A stretch of 64,000 bases of DNA from Diadema setosum (lineage: Eukaryota; Echinodermata; Echinoidea; Diadematoida; Diadematidae): assembly GCA_033980235.1 (NCBI GenBank), contig CM067059.1, forward strand, positions 13,168,600 to 13,232,599, written 5' to 3'. Of the stretch, positions 10,872 through 23,128 are shown one piece after another. The translations under genes were made by a program, and so were the position numbers. Within the stretch, counting starts at the first letter, position 1. The number at the start of each line of letters is the position of its first letter. The notes under the pieces are model-generated. The model was not told the DNA's origin and ran no database searches. It saw nothing but the letters and a program-made list of their open reading frames with translations.

Positions 10872-13544
10872 ACTCACACATACACACTACAAAAAAGAAT
10901 GAACCATCTCCAAAAATAAATGAGTCATCAAGCGGATAAAACAAGCACTTGTTCTTATTCTGTGCGAGTACACGGTCACGTCTCATCCCGCTTGATTGGC
11001 TGTCGTCACCATTCAGATGTATACAATATCAGGCGGGTGACAAAAGCAATTCCGTTCTCGTGGGATGCTCGATAAATCCCCCTTTGTTGGCTTTCCATGT
11101 GTTCCTCCATTAGAAGCAACCATCAATGAGGGATACCTGTTTCTATATTTCTGTCTATATTGTCTCTTTGTGCCTCTTTTCATTTCTTCTGCTGCTGCTT
11201 CTTCTGCTCACTTTGTCTGCAAAGTTCTTGGTCGTCTGCAAAGATGTCGATGCACATGGTTGATTTTCAAGGTTGCTTAGTGACCCCGGCACATTTTTTT
11301 TTTGGGGGGGGGGTGGGTATGGGGAAGGGGATAGGGTCACATGGATCAGCCCTATTGAGTCACCATACATTGAACATGTCGTTCTGGTATACATTGTAGG
11401 CCCTACTTGTGAGTATTACATGTTTTTCCACAACATTGAGTTTGGTCACAGTCAGTGGATAAAGTTAGATGAAGGGATGATGATATGGCTTCAAAAGTCT
11501 CCCATTCATTCGCTTCTTACCCAATTTTCACTAAATATCTAATTTTGACAGGGATTTGACAGAAAGGAGAAATTGTATCCTTTTCATGTATGTGATCGTT
11601 TTAATACATCGATGATGTGTACAACAAGGATTTGTCATGTTTAAGAGATGGTAATTGCAGAAGTATTTTTAAAAGTGCATATCAAGATATTTTATGTAAA
11701 TGCTTGTGAGGCTATAACATTATTCCCTTTTAATGATAGATATTCATGATTTTGACTGTTGTCAGCATTAAAAGAAAAGTTGAAAAAATTAAAAGTTCTG
11801 TGACTTTCTACTTTGTATCCAATTTCAGTGATATTTTTGGATTTCTGTTCATTTAATTCTACTACTTTAAATATGGAGTCAAATTTCACTTGCAGACTGC
11901 TTCTGGGGTCAGTGCATGTGCATACTAGTTAGTATATTTTGTCTTTTCTGTAAGACACAGCCAATTTGTATATTGTAGGAAGCCATTTTCCCCTCCTAGT
12001 ACAATTGGCAGGAAGAAGGATTGTGAAAAGATCATGTTATCAGCATTGAGCTAGCAGTGAGCTGATGTGACATTTTGGGGGAATCTATGAGTATTGGGAT
12101 GTGTGAACAGATTGCACATTACTAACTTACAAGTACCTCGTGTGCTGACATTTATTCGTCCTTTTCACCCCCCCCCCCTAAAAAAAAAAAAAAGAACGAA
12201 AGGAAGAAAAAGCAGGAGTAGGAAAAGAGACAAAATGGATCTTAATGCAGAATCACAATGTCATGAGTGATGACACATGTATTTTAGTCAATGTCACTGC
12301 TTTTTGCCGGGTCCTTTCAACATAGCTGCATTTATTTGAGTTTAATGAAAATGAAACTAGTAGACAGGGGAGCTAATCCGCTGTTTGAAAATTATGTCAG
12401 AGTTCAGCCCTCTTGTGGTGGCATTGTTGATTGTGAGAGTACAATGAAATTGTGGTGTTTTGACCTTCATTAAATGGGTATAAAGTGAAAAGCTTGTGAT
12501 CACTTTCTGGTATTGACCCCTGCCACAAACTTCCGTTTGCAACAAAAGCACAACACAACAAATAATTGATTTGTTTCAGTCGGTTAAATTATCATTTGTG
12601 TAGTAACCTTTCGATAATTGTTCCTCCATTGACATGGCCGATTTGTTGACAAGGGAAGTATTGTTTCGTTTGAAGTTGTATACACTGTAATGTGTGAACA
12701 CACATCAAAACAGGGATGTGTTCATGGCCAAGTCCAGTTGCGCATCAAGATAATTATATATCCAATGGTCACCTTTGCCATTTTTTTTTAAAGCACTGAC
12801 AATAGTGACAGTTGACACAGATTTGTGGTCTAAACCAAGCTTGCATTTGTCAACTTGTGTACAAGGTTGTTGTTAAAATGCAGAGCTCTGTGTATGTACA
12901 ATGATTGTAGTCAGTGTGGTCATACCATTGTACCTCGACAAATAAAGAAAGAGAACAGTTTTTGTGTTTGTGTGTGTGTGTGAAATTTAGCAAATTCTAT
13001 GAGCTCACTGCACTGTATTTGAACTCACAATGCTCTTCCTGTCCAGAAAATCTAAAAGAATTTTTGAAATGAATGAATTCATTTGACAGCACCAGAGATA
13101 GTAATCTTATTATTTGGATGGGGGGGGGGGGGGGAGGGGGGAGGACTTACTTATATTATATTCCTTGTGGTAGTGACTGGCTTATCTGAATGCTGTGGAT
13201 CACTAACAAAAGGAAAGATATATCACCTAATGGAGCATGTGAGCAGGGTGCCATTATTTGAAGCTTAGCTGGATATCGAATCACAAATGGCCTCTGCTTT
13301 GGAGGTAAAACATTTTGAATGTGGTTTCACCTCTGATTGAGGGCATTGCCACAATGAAATATGAAAACTGTGTGAACGTGGAGTTGGAATCAAAATCCCA
13401 AACTTATACTTGCAGGTAGTGTAATCCAAGACAGGTAGAAAGTAATTTTCTCCTTCACGGAGTATCCGTCATCAACTCTTTTTTTTTTTTTTTTTCGCTC
13501 TCTTTCTCTCTCTTGGTTTCACACTTTTCCAGAAACTTTCATGG

Positions 13545-13740
13545 CAATGCCAGGGACGTGTCCGAAACAGAGATTAGCTCACGATTAATGAGAATCAAGA
13601 AGGGCAGCCACTTGCGGCACGGCTTCCTGATAGGTCCTGGCTAGAATTAGCGTAATTGGACGTGGCAGCGCTGGCCCTCGCGACTTTCCTGCTCGCTAAA
13701 ATTCCCTGTCTTGATATGAGAACCTGCTCCCGCCGAAGTG
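13545..13740. promoter_or_regulatory. Candidate cis-regulatory island (weak)
   Basis: A GC-richer, non-repetitive block in AT-rich surroundings, with several homeodomain-like cores (GATTAATGAG, and ATTAGCGTAATTGG near 13648). No open frame of interest crosses it. The call rests only on composition and motif clustering. It could equally be an unrecognised exon or neutral sequence. Confidence 0.2.
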
Positions 13741-15607
13741 AAAACTCTGCTGAAGTTTTGGGTGACGCATTAAATGAAAGGTTTCATTAGTCGTCATGCC
13801 TCCCATCAAGTCAAAGTTAGGGTCTGTATGCGTATTCCAAGATGCAAACTCCATAAATAACGACAATGATTTTGAAAGGGTCTTGTTAGGGTAGTTCACA
13901 CCGTGTATGTCATTGTAAAAGTTGATACCAATATGCAAATGTAAGAAAAAAAAAATCTAGCTAGCTTTTAGTCAAGATATTTTTTGAGAAGCAACTGTGG
14001 AGAGCTGCCATGCATGAAAATCCTGGCACTTGACTGAGATTTCTGATTTGAACTGATCGTACGTGTAGGATGTTATGTTAAATGGAAACAGATTATCCAT
14101 AGTTCATGAGTTGAAACTTTTTGAACTGACTGTGCAATTTTGCTGTGATATACACTGATTTGTTTCTTTAAAATATGATTGTTTGCTCTGAAAACAAGAT
14201 CCCTCTGAGATGGAATCGCCTTGGGATCACTCATTGCAGTGTGAGTTATTATTAGCAGAGTACGTTCCACTGCTTTGTTATGACTGATTGGTGGGTAGAA
14301 GGGGTTCGTTTTGTTTGGTATAGAAAATGGCACAGCGGGGTAGAGAGGGCCTCAGTGGGCACATGTGTAGGAAAGACTATTTTGTGTATTTACTTTTGAC
14401 TGTGCAGCCACAAAAAAGGTAACTTTCGGGGGCACACTTCCACAAGCCTGGAGGTTGTATACCTTGGGTCTTTTTTCCCTTTCCTTGGCACTTTTAGAAC
14501 TTCTTTCTCATGGCAGAGGAAATTTGTCTGTGGTGTAGAATTTTAAAGGGGAGAAAGTCTTGGTCCTTTTATCAATGGCTCACATTTGTGGGACTCTTCT
14601 ACCTGGATGTAATGGTCTTGTTTGTCTTGAGAACATGTCATAAGTCTTTGCTTGTGGAGAACTTTGTCAAGTTTTGTGTTCATTTTTGTTGAGATATTGA
14701 AGTAGGCCCTATTAGTATTGTGAGCCGATAGTGTTGATAAGCTTACCAGTACTTCTGATGACAGAGAAGCCAATCATGCAATCCAGTATGTTTGACTGGA
14801 TTTCTTGTTGAGTTTCCCATCTTTTGGGGAAAGTACTTTTCTTGTCTAAACATTTTTTTTTTCTAGAGGCAAAAGAAGAGGAAGATATTAGGGAAATGAA
14901 GTCAAACAACTGGACTAGGCTTCCTATTTTGGTTATTTCTGCATGATCATGCTGGGTAAAGGAGACTTTATTCTGCCGCCCCCAGGGGAGAATTTGTCGG
15001 ACGAAAGAAAGCCATCAAGTCAAGGCACATTCAGTAAAGTTAATATTGTGCATGCAATTAGTGAACTCTGGGCAAATGTTGAGAAAGGAATGCATTCCTT
15101 GAGTGGCAGTAATGCATCTAGCACAATATCCTTGGGTAGATATTACAAACAATACTGTGTGTATTACCATCTTTGTGGTAGTGGTATATGACATACAAAG
15201 TGATAAAAAGTAATGTTTTGCTTTTTTGTAGCAATTCTTGCAGTGATTTTGACCCTCCTTATATTTCATTAGGATACATAGGAGCATTTTAACTTATCAT
15301 GGTCATTTCTTTAGCAGGGTCATGATACTTGTGTCAGTCACATCACTGATAAGAAGAACTGAACTATGGAACCAACCCCAGTCAACACATGACTGCGGCA
15401 GCCATCTTTACAAATATGTCTATCGGACTCCATGTTAATGTACTTTTTTTCTGACATTCAAAAGGTTGTAACACCCCTGCTTGTCAAACTTTGCTCACAT
15501 TTTCTCAGGGCTGGATGTTGATTGTGTTTTCAGGGCTTCTGAGCTGTGATTAAACTTTCTTTTCAGAGGTAAATTTCCCTTTTTCATTGCATTGCTCTCT
15601 CTCCTAC

Positions 15608-15630
15608 CAGGGAGGTGAGACACCTCCCTG
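15608..15630. repeat. Short perfect hairpin
   Basis: CAGGGAGGTG and CACCTCCCTG are separated by AGA. The site is isolated and no role is implied. Confidence 0.5.
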
Positions 15631-18600
15631 CTCCTACTAAAGCCCTGGCTTCGTGGGAAGAGAGTTGCAGGAAGTATTTGAGCACACCACTGTGCCAGAT
15701 TGATTGCATTCACTGCCTGCCTAATTAGAGAACTTGTTTGGAGAGGAGGATCAGTCAGGCATGGGAACAGACAGCAATCAATTAGCACAATGATGCATTA
15801 ATCACGGCTTGTTTTGGTTAATTGGAACATGCAGTAATGCCAAGTATATCGCATCCAAACTCTCCATGTTCACACGTCCACACACAAAGGGTGGCAAAAA
15901 AAAAAAAAATGTGGTGTAAACAAGTGCATATTGTTCAACTTTACTTTGATATACTGCATTTCATCAGGCCAAGGTACATGCATGTCACTGACAAGAGAAA
16001 ATAGAGCTATGAATTTACTCAGACTTAGAGGGCGCTCTACTAATAAATGTGTTCCTTGAGCTAAAGTCAGAATTCTTCTTACTAGATCACATTTCAGCAC
16101 TTTCCAGTGGAATGTAAAAGGCTTCTTTAAAAAAAAAAAAGCAAAACAATGCATGATATATAGAGTGTGTGAAACTTAGATACATATGCCTATACATTGT
16201 ATGAAGCAATATGTCACAAGTGAAATGGCATTTAGGATCAGTGAATTAATTCCATTATTTGTGTTTGTTTATTAATTTGGTCATTTATTTATTTATTTAT
16301 TTATTTTTTTTTTTGGGGGGGGGATAGAGAATGGCAACTTTGAATGATCATTTCCCAAACATATTACGCAATATTTGTTTGCTGTGATCCTGGTAAACAG
16401 AACTCTTCAAACTTTGATGACTGTCCAAAAGTTTTTACTTATGCACGGTGGCCTAGAATGTGTTTTAAAAGTCTTGTTGAACTACTTGCACGTGAATTAA
16501 ATTACCATTTTGTTGTAATGATGTGGTTGACCAGTTATTGGGTTAGACAGATACCCATTTATTCATGCATGCACACCTCCGGAAATAGCACAAAAGTACA
16601 TGCTTCTGGTTTCATCTCGTGGTGAAAGTTTACTTTGGTAACCACAAACTCAAGTTTTGATACAGAGTACCATCAAGCCTTTGCCCATTCTGTTTTTGTT
16701 TTTGTTTTGTTTTTGGTTGTTGTTGGGTTTGTTTGTTTTTTTGGGGGGGATTTCTGCATGCCTGCATGGACTATGCAACCTATCAGCCATAGCAGGTAGA
16801 AAGATAGCCATGCAAAGAGCTGAAAGCATGACTAGAAAGCAAAAAGAGATGTGTGGTGTATATTCAAGCTATTTATATCTCAAGAGGATCAACAATATCA
16901 ATATCAATATTTTTTTTTTCTATTCACAGCAATGTAACTTACAGGAGGCCAGTTGTTTGTTTTTGTGATCTTCAGGATTTATGAAATTACTCTGTAGTTT
17001 GTTGCTTTGATGCAAATTGCCATTTTTCTTAACTTCGAGAAGAACAGATGGAACCCTGCATAGCTTCAACTCTTGTACAAATTCTTTGAAATTTGAGATA
17101 CCACTCCCCCCTCCCCCCCCCCCCCCATAAAAAGAATACAGGTGATGTGTAGTCACATACACTGTAATGCCCGTGTTTATCTGTATCGGACTGTAAGCAG
17201 AAGGCAAAATGTGCAATCAGCAAGCAGTTAGTTAGCCTGTGTTGTGGTTTGTTTGTGTAAGAGTTATCTTGGCAAGCTTCAGGGATGAGTGAGGTGTTCT
17301 TTGAAAACAAACCTTGCAAAGTGTCAGATAATAAGACCCCCCTCTCTGAAAAAAAAAAGAAGAACAAATTTGCCGAACCCTTCAAGCAAGGTGACTAGAT
17401 AGCCCAAGCTGAGCTGCAATTTTGGGCAATCACAGTACCTTGTCTTGTAGGCCTACAGAGAACTTATAATGGAGGTTTGATGAATATCGATATTGGGATT
17501 AATCTTGTCAAAATACAGTAGGCCTGTATTCACAGTTTTGACATTGGTAACTCAACTCGTGGAGGGTATTACCCGAGTACCTTATATACCTAACGCTAAG
17601 TAGAATTGTAAGAATTGTGAATAAAGTGTGATATAGGGCCTATATACATGTCATATGTGAATGTGTGCGTATGATATTCATCAATAACTTGTAAGGTTTT
17701 ACAATTAGCATCAGTGATGAAAATGTTATTCATTGTGTACGTTGTAATTGCGTTGGATGCAGCTATGTCTCTTTAGCCAAAGTAGTGGCATGCAGTAAGT
17801 CTGTTTAATTTGAAGGGGGGGGGGGGGTGGACTGCAGAGTGCAAAACTGAGGCAATGTTGCCAGCAGGAAGCTTCCAATGTTTAGCGTCATAATTATGTC
17901 ATGAATGTCTGCCTTGTGTGAAGAAGAAAATGGTGCCTTTGAAAAGACCTCCTCCTGAGCTAGGCCTCTGCCCCATCTGTTTGTGTTTCCTCTCCAAACA
18001 TTGATGAGTATCCGTTGAGTCAAGTTATGGAACTCCCCACACCACCTACCATCATAACATCGCCATAGCTGGCCAAGAATGAACTACAGTGCTGTTGGGC
18101 CATTCATGCTCACAGTGTAAACTAGTAGTCATTTGTGTGTGTAAACATGTATTTTTTTTTTAAAGAAATGTGTCATTGTGGTGAAACTTGGCAAAGAACT
18201 ATGCCAAAAGGCAAACCAAGCATCACAAGAAAAATAGGCACACTGAACTGTTATATCTTTTACTTAACAGTTTGAATTGAGAGCCTACACTGAAAAAAAA
18301 AAATGAAAACCCAAACCCAAGTGTAATTTTTGTAACTTATGTAAGAATTCCCATCCTACATCTAACTAGCCATGACTGCATGTGTGATACATGTGATTTC
18401 TGAGAGTTACAATTGTAAGTGCATCACATGTTGCTATGGTTACATGCAGACTGTCAAGTTGGTTGTTACATTCATATTACAGTAAAGAAAAGTCTGTTGA
18501 TACAGTTGTTGCTGTTTTTTTCAGATAGTGCACTAACATTGATTTTTGTTGTTGTTGCAACATGAATCTAAAATATGAAATATTGCAACTGCCAATATCA

Positions 18601-20785
18601 CAATATGTCCTGACAGCAATGGGCCTCTATATACCAGAAAATATGCATACACTTTCTATAAACTCTTTTTTTTCCCCTCTCTCCTTTTCTCTCTCTCTCT
18701 TTCTCCTCTGGTGTCCAAAACATCTCAAAAGCCTCCAGTGAGGTTGCTCTTGCCCCGCCTAGCGCATTCCAATATACCTACTGCCCTGATGAGCTCGTTT
18801 TTCTTAATTTGGAAGATAAGATGATGAACTGTTATTATTACATGGGTGGTCAGTTCAGAGTCACCCTCAGGAGAGGCCGTCCTTCGTCCAGTCTTCAATG
18901 AAGGAAAACAAAAAGGAAAACAGATTTCATTTTCAAGGACGAGAAAAGACCATCTTTAGACTACACAAAGAAGGCAGACTATCAAATCTGACTTCAGAGC
19001 ATTGTAACTTACTGCGGCCATAACTGGGGGGCTTCCAAAGAAGAACAAAAGCACTTTCAATGGGTTGTTCAATTAGCCAGGTGCATTACTAATGTCAATG
19101 CATAATAATTGTTAGGCATACTTGAAGCTCCCAGTTAGAAATTACCATAGAAAACAGTACCCAAACTGAATTGGGTGTATACTTTTGGTTTGAATAATGT
19201 GGGGATTGATTAACAGATGTTTCCAACTTCAAAAACTGAAGTTACATGGTCCTACAATTTTTTACATCGATGCTGCTAGTCTCTGAAAGTAGTGCCATGC
19301 ACACAGACAAAAATAGTGGGATGTGGATCGTGATCCAGATACTATGTTTGCTTCAAAAAAGTGAAAATCTGTCAGCTGACTAACACGAAATGAATTATAT
19401 AGCATTTCCTATATAATAGACAGTATTGTTAGAATAAACCGTTCAGTAAGTGGTTTGTTATTTATTCATGGATGTTTAACTAGTGATGGCATAATTCCTA
19501 AAACTTTTCTGTGTTGAATTGTTCTTCATGCCTTTTGAATATCGTAAGACAGGTCAGTCTGTAATATTTGACAATTTCTGAAATTGCAAGACGACAATAT
19601 GAAATAGTCCTTTGCCACCACTATATCAAACAGTTGTCCTTTTGCATACAACCTTAACATTTGTCGCGTCTTATATGTTTGATCAACCTGTGTATAGTAT
19701 GTGCTGACTATGTCATTTATGTCATGTGTACAAACCGTTCTGTTTAGTCAATGGGCTATGATGACTGAACAGATATATTTGTGCCAATGTAAGTTTTTGG
19801 CTGTAAAATCAATTTCTTTTGGGATACTTTGAGTTCATAATTTTCCTATCCTCACTAATCATTTGGCAAGCTGCTGGAAAAAAAAAAGACACAGATTATT
19901 AGAACAATATGGATATTTATAAAGTCATTACAGATTGTTCATTGCAAATGCTAATCAAATTTGAGCTTTAAGTGCAACCATAAGAATTTAAAAGAGAGTG
20001 ACATTGAGAACAGCAAACACCTATGATGAGGAATGAGAAGAATTCCCATTTCTGAGAAGGTGATAATGTCAGACACCTGCCCGTGTTTTGAAATATGATA
20101 TCTTCGATGTGATCTTCTCTTCCGTTGAAGTGTCAGTGAGGTTTTTTCTCTGTGGCAAATCTAGTGCCATCCGGTCGTGGTGTGAAGGATCAATTACGAA
20201 AAAATGACTCAGGAATTAACGGTAATGATAAGCAGGAAGTGCTTATAGCTTATTAAGGCTGCTGTACTCATCCACCTCATAGTCCGTTTTCTTGGAGCGG
20301 AGGTGAGACAATCTAAAGGGAGTCTGGGCAGAAGTCATTAAAAGCCTTGTCCTGTGTCCATTTGCAATTTTTTTGTGCGTGACTCTTTGTCTCAGGCGTT
20401 ATGATGAGGAAAGATTGATGAGACAAATGACTTAGGTACTAATTCTTCAGCTGTGATTTGATGGGAGATTGTCATGAGTGAATTGAGAGTTTTAAGGGTC
20501 ATGGATACGTCAGGAACTCAGAAGCCTTGAAAAGGTGGTTCAAGACCTGGGTCTCTATGGGTTGAAAATAGACAAGAATGAATGTTTTCTTTTAATGATG
20601 TGATTTTCCTCACTTCCACACATAATGTTAGCAGTGCTAGCAAGAAGAGACACACAGACTCTTTCGAAGGGTCTCCCGTTCACCTCTGGAATGAACATTT
20701 AGCAATTCAGTTCAGCAGTAGAAGTAAATCAAAATCCCCTGAAATAGTTTGTCTGTCTTTATATCTCCTTCATGCAGATATTTCG

Positions 20786-21844
20786 ATGGATATAGCGCCA
20801 ACGCTGATCACGTTGTACGACTCAGTAGCAGCAAACAGCCAGGTGCCAGAGGACTCGGCCAAGGATGAAGGGGAGGAGGAGGAGGAGGAAGTGCAGGCTC
20901 AGTTGCAGCAGGACTGCCAGTCACGTGACAAGGAAGAGCCAATTGCCTCTGCAGAGACCCCGACAACGTCGGCTGCAGTGCGCCCGCGAGGGTCAGAAGC
21001 ATGTGCGCCTGCCGCTGATGATGTCACCCCTGTAACCCAGGAAAAGTGTAGTGCTGAAGAGCTCGGCGATACGCGGGCCCGGGAAGGTAGGGTGTGCGAG
21101 CAGGCGGCTGGAGAGGGGAGGATAGTCCATGGACCGATCCCTCCTGCCAATCACAGCTTCTTGCACTCCGAGGGACTGCGAGTGCCGCTCCTGGACGGTG
21201 ACAATATCAATTCATACCTTGACAGGACTACAGAAACACAGCGAGACAATGGCTCAGCCGGCTGCAATAGCGTTTCAAGTGCAAATATGGAATCCCCGAT
21301 GCCGAGTCGGGATAAAGTGAACCTGAATGGAGCTCGCGACGCTAACCACAACGTGGAAGATTCCAGTAGGATGGTTAGCAGTGACAGTCCGGAAAATATG
21401 GCAATAGATGTAGACTTCAACAGCAATAGCAATAATGACTGCAGACCGCGGGCCCAGAGCGCAGATCTCTTGTCAGATAACAGGCGATGGAGCCAGAGGC
21501 AGAGACCCGCCAGTGCCGAGATTGCCTCGGTGGACTACACGGATGATGGCGGCCCGTCGTCCGAGACCGTCGCTCACAAGCACGACCAGCCGCACGGGAG
21601 CGGCTCCCCGGTCAGGCAGAATTCGTCTCGGATAAACCCGCCCATCCTCGTCACCAATGCACCCCTCCAGCATGAGGCAATGTCTCCGCCCACTTCGCCT
21701 CCAACATCACCCCCAATGAGCCCCACCTTAAAGAGACCAAAGGCGGTCTTTGCCATACCAGGAATACCCTATGTAGACAGGATCGTGGAGGAGATCATAG
21801 ACACGGAAAGGAGTTATGTCAGGGATCTAGGTGACATCATCCAG
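20786..21844 (+). CDS. plekhg1-like: PLEKHG-type RhoGEF, first coding exon (N-terminus and start of DH)
   Basis: Encodes residues 1-353. I chose ATG at 20786 because a strong acceptor (pyrimidine-rich tract, CAG ending at 20777) lies just upstream, leaving 8 bases of 5' UTR. The same frame is open back to an ATG at 20582, which would add 68 residues if that acceptor is not used. The protein begins MDIAPTLITLYDSV. It has an acidic Glu-rich run at about residues 22-35, a long low-complexity Ser/Asp/Asn-rich stretch, and TSPP/MSPP repeats at about 300-315 that suit proline-directed kinases or SH3/WW partners. The DH domain opens at about 329 with YVDRIVEEI, DTERSYVRDL, which is conserved region 1 of Dbl proteins. 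The donor CAG|GTAAAG follows 21844, phase 0. Confidence 0.85.
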
Positions 21845-22121
21845 GTAAAGTTGTCTATTCAATCAATTGCCTAGATAAATGAACTATCTTCTTCCCGGCA
21901 TGTGTATGCTACAATTCTTTGCATTATCTAGCAGGTGATGACTGTGAAATTACCTTGCTGACTGTAACGAAGAGACATGAGGTCATATGAAACAAGACAT
22001 TTCAAATCTGCCCAATCTAAACATTAGATACTGCAAGACAGTATGCACTGAATTAATCACACTGAATTCTAGTGAATGTCCTTCCTTCAGGATAGAGAAA
22101 GATGTCCTTGTGTCTTCAAGC

Positions 22122-23128
22122 TTAAAGATAATAAAAAGTTTTGGTACCTCAAAAGTGTCCTTGAATTTCCTTGTCTTAGTTTGTGTTTCAGGTTAAAGTA
22201 CCTTTCATATAACTAACACTGTGAGACTTACTCGCCCCAAAGTGCTCTCATGTCTAAGTAATCATGCAATTAACTGCGACCAGCAGCCCCATACGCATAG
22301 CGTAATCGGGCTTCGCATTGTAGCATTCAGGATCATGACAGATTTAGTATCGCAGGGTAAATGTCAACTTAAAATCCCATAAATTCTTCAATTTGAAGAC
22401 TTACCAATTAAGTTGAAGTATTGAAAACAGGCTTCGGGCAACGTTTGGTTCTGCCTATAGTCCCTTTCTGTTCGAATTGATGACTGAATGTGACTCGGTC
22501 GAGTGGACCTTAGGAGAGCTACATACAGTACACTGAATACTACAGCCAGTGCATGCGAACACATCACATGCACACAAATTTCAAATCCATGAACGGATAA
22601 GATGTCTGTGTGCGCATGCGCTGGCCATGGTATCCAGTGTATGTAGCTCTCCCAAGGTCATCTCGACCGAGTCACATTCAGACATCAATTCGAAGAGAAA
22701 GGGACTATTGGCAGAACCAAACGTTGTTCGAAGCCTGTTTTCAATACTTCAACTTAATTTGTAAGTCTTCAAATCAAAGAAATTTTTGGATTTTAAGTTG
22801 ACATTTACCAACGATACTAATTCTGTCATGATCCTGAATGCTACAATGCGAAGCCCCATTACGCTATGCGTATGGGGCTGCTGGTCGCAGTTAGCTATGC
22901 GTACAATGGGCTGCACGCTGCTGGTCGCAGTCAGTGGTTTCGTACAATATTTATCGACGCTGTACAGCATCGGCTCTGGTACGAAACCATTATTGCATGA
23001 TTACTAAGACATGAGAGCACTTTGGGGCGAGTAATTCTCACAGACAACGTACTTTAACCTGAAACACAAACCAAGACAAGGAAATTCAGGGAAGCTTCTG
23101 AGGTACCAAAACTTTTTATTATCTTTAA
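22122..23128. mobile_element. 1 kb foldback element with TTAA ends
   Basis: The left arm starts TTAAAGATAATAAAAAG and the right arm ends CTTTTTATTATCTTTAA. Arms of roughly 430-530 bp pair nearly throughout: GGTACC, CTCGCCCCAAAGTGCTCTCA, CAGCAGCCCCATACGCATAG and GTAGCATTCAGGATCATGAC all recur inverted. The loop is about 22558-22600. The right arm carries about 95 extra bases around 22894-22989. The arms differ at scattered sites, so the element is not brand new. No coding frame is present. Confidence 0.85.
22935..22989. repeat. 55 bp mini-palindrome inserted in the foldback's right arm
   Basis: TGGTTTCGTAC at the left and GTACGAAACCA at the right form perfect 11 bp inverted ends. The piece has no counterpart in the left arm and adjoins a partial duplication of the arm's own CTGCTGGTCGCAG motif. 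Confidence 0.65.

Larger units (their letters stand above)
10324..20777. other. Long non-coding stretch left of the PLEKHG coding exons
   Basis: No exon recognised on either strand. It holds a G18 run (10498-10515), a (CA)n microsatellite (10833-10869), T/G compound runs at about 11296, 16303 and 16738, C/A compound runs at about 12170 and 17107, (TTTA)n at about 16279, and a short hairpin at 15608-15630. The right end carries the polypyrimidine tract and AG acceptor (20776-20777) of the first coding exon. At least the right part is therefore probably intron behind an unlocated 5' untranslated exon. Confidence 0.45.
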
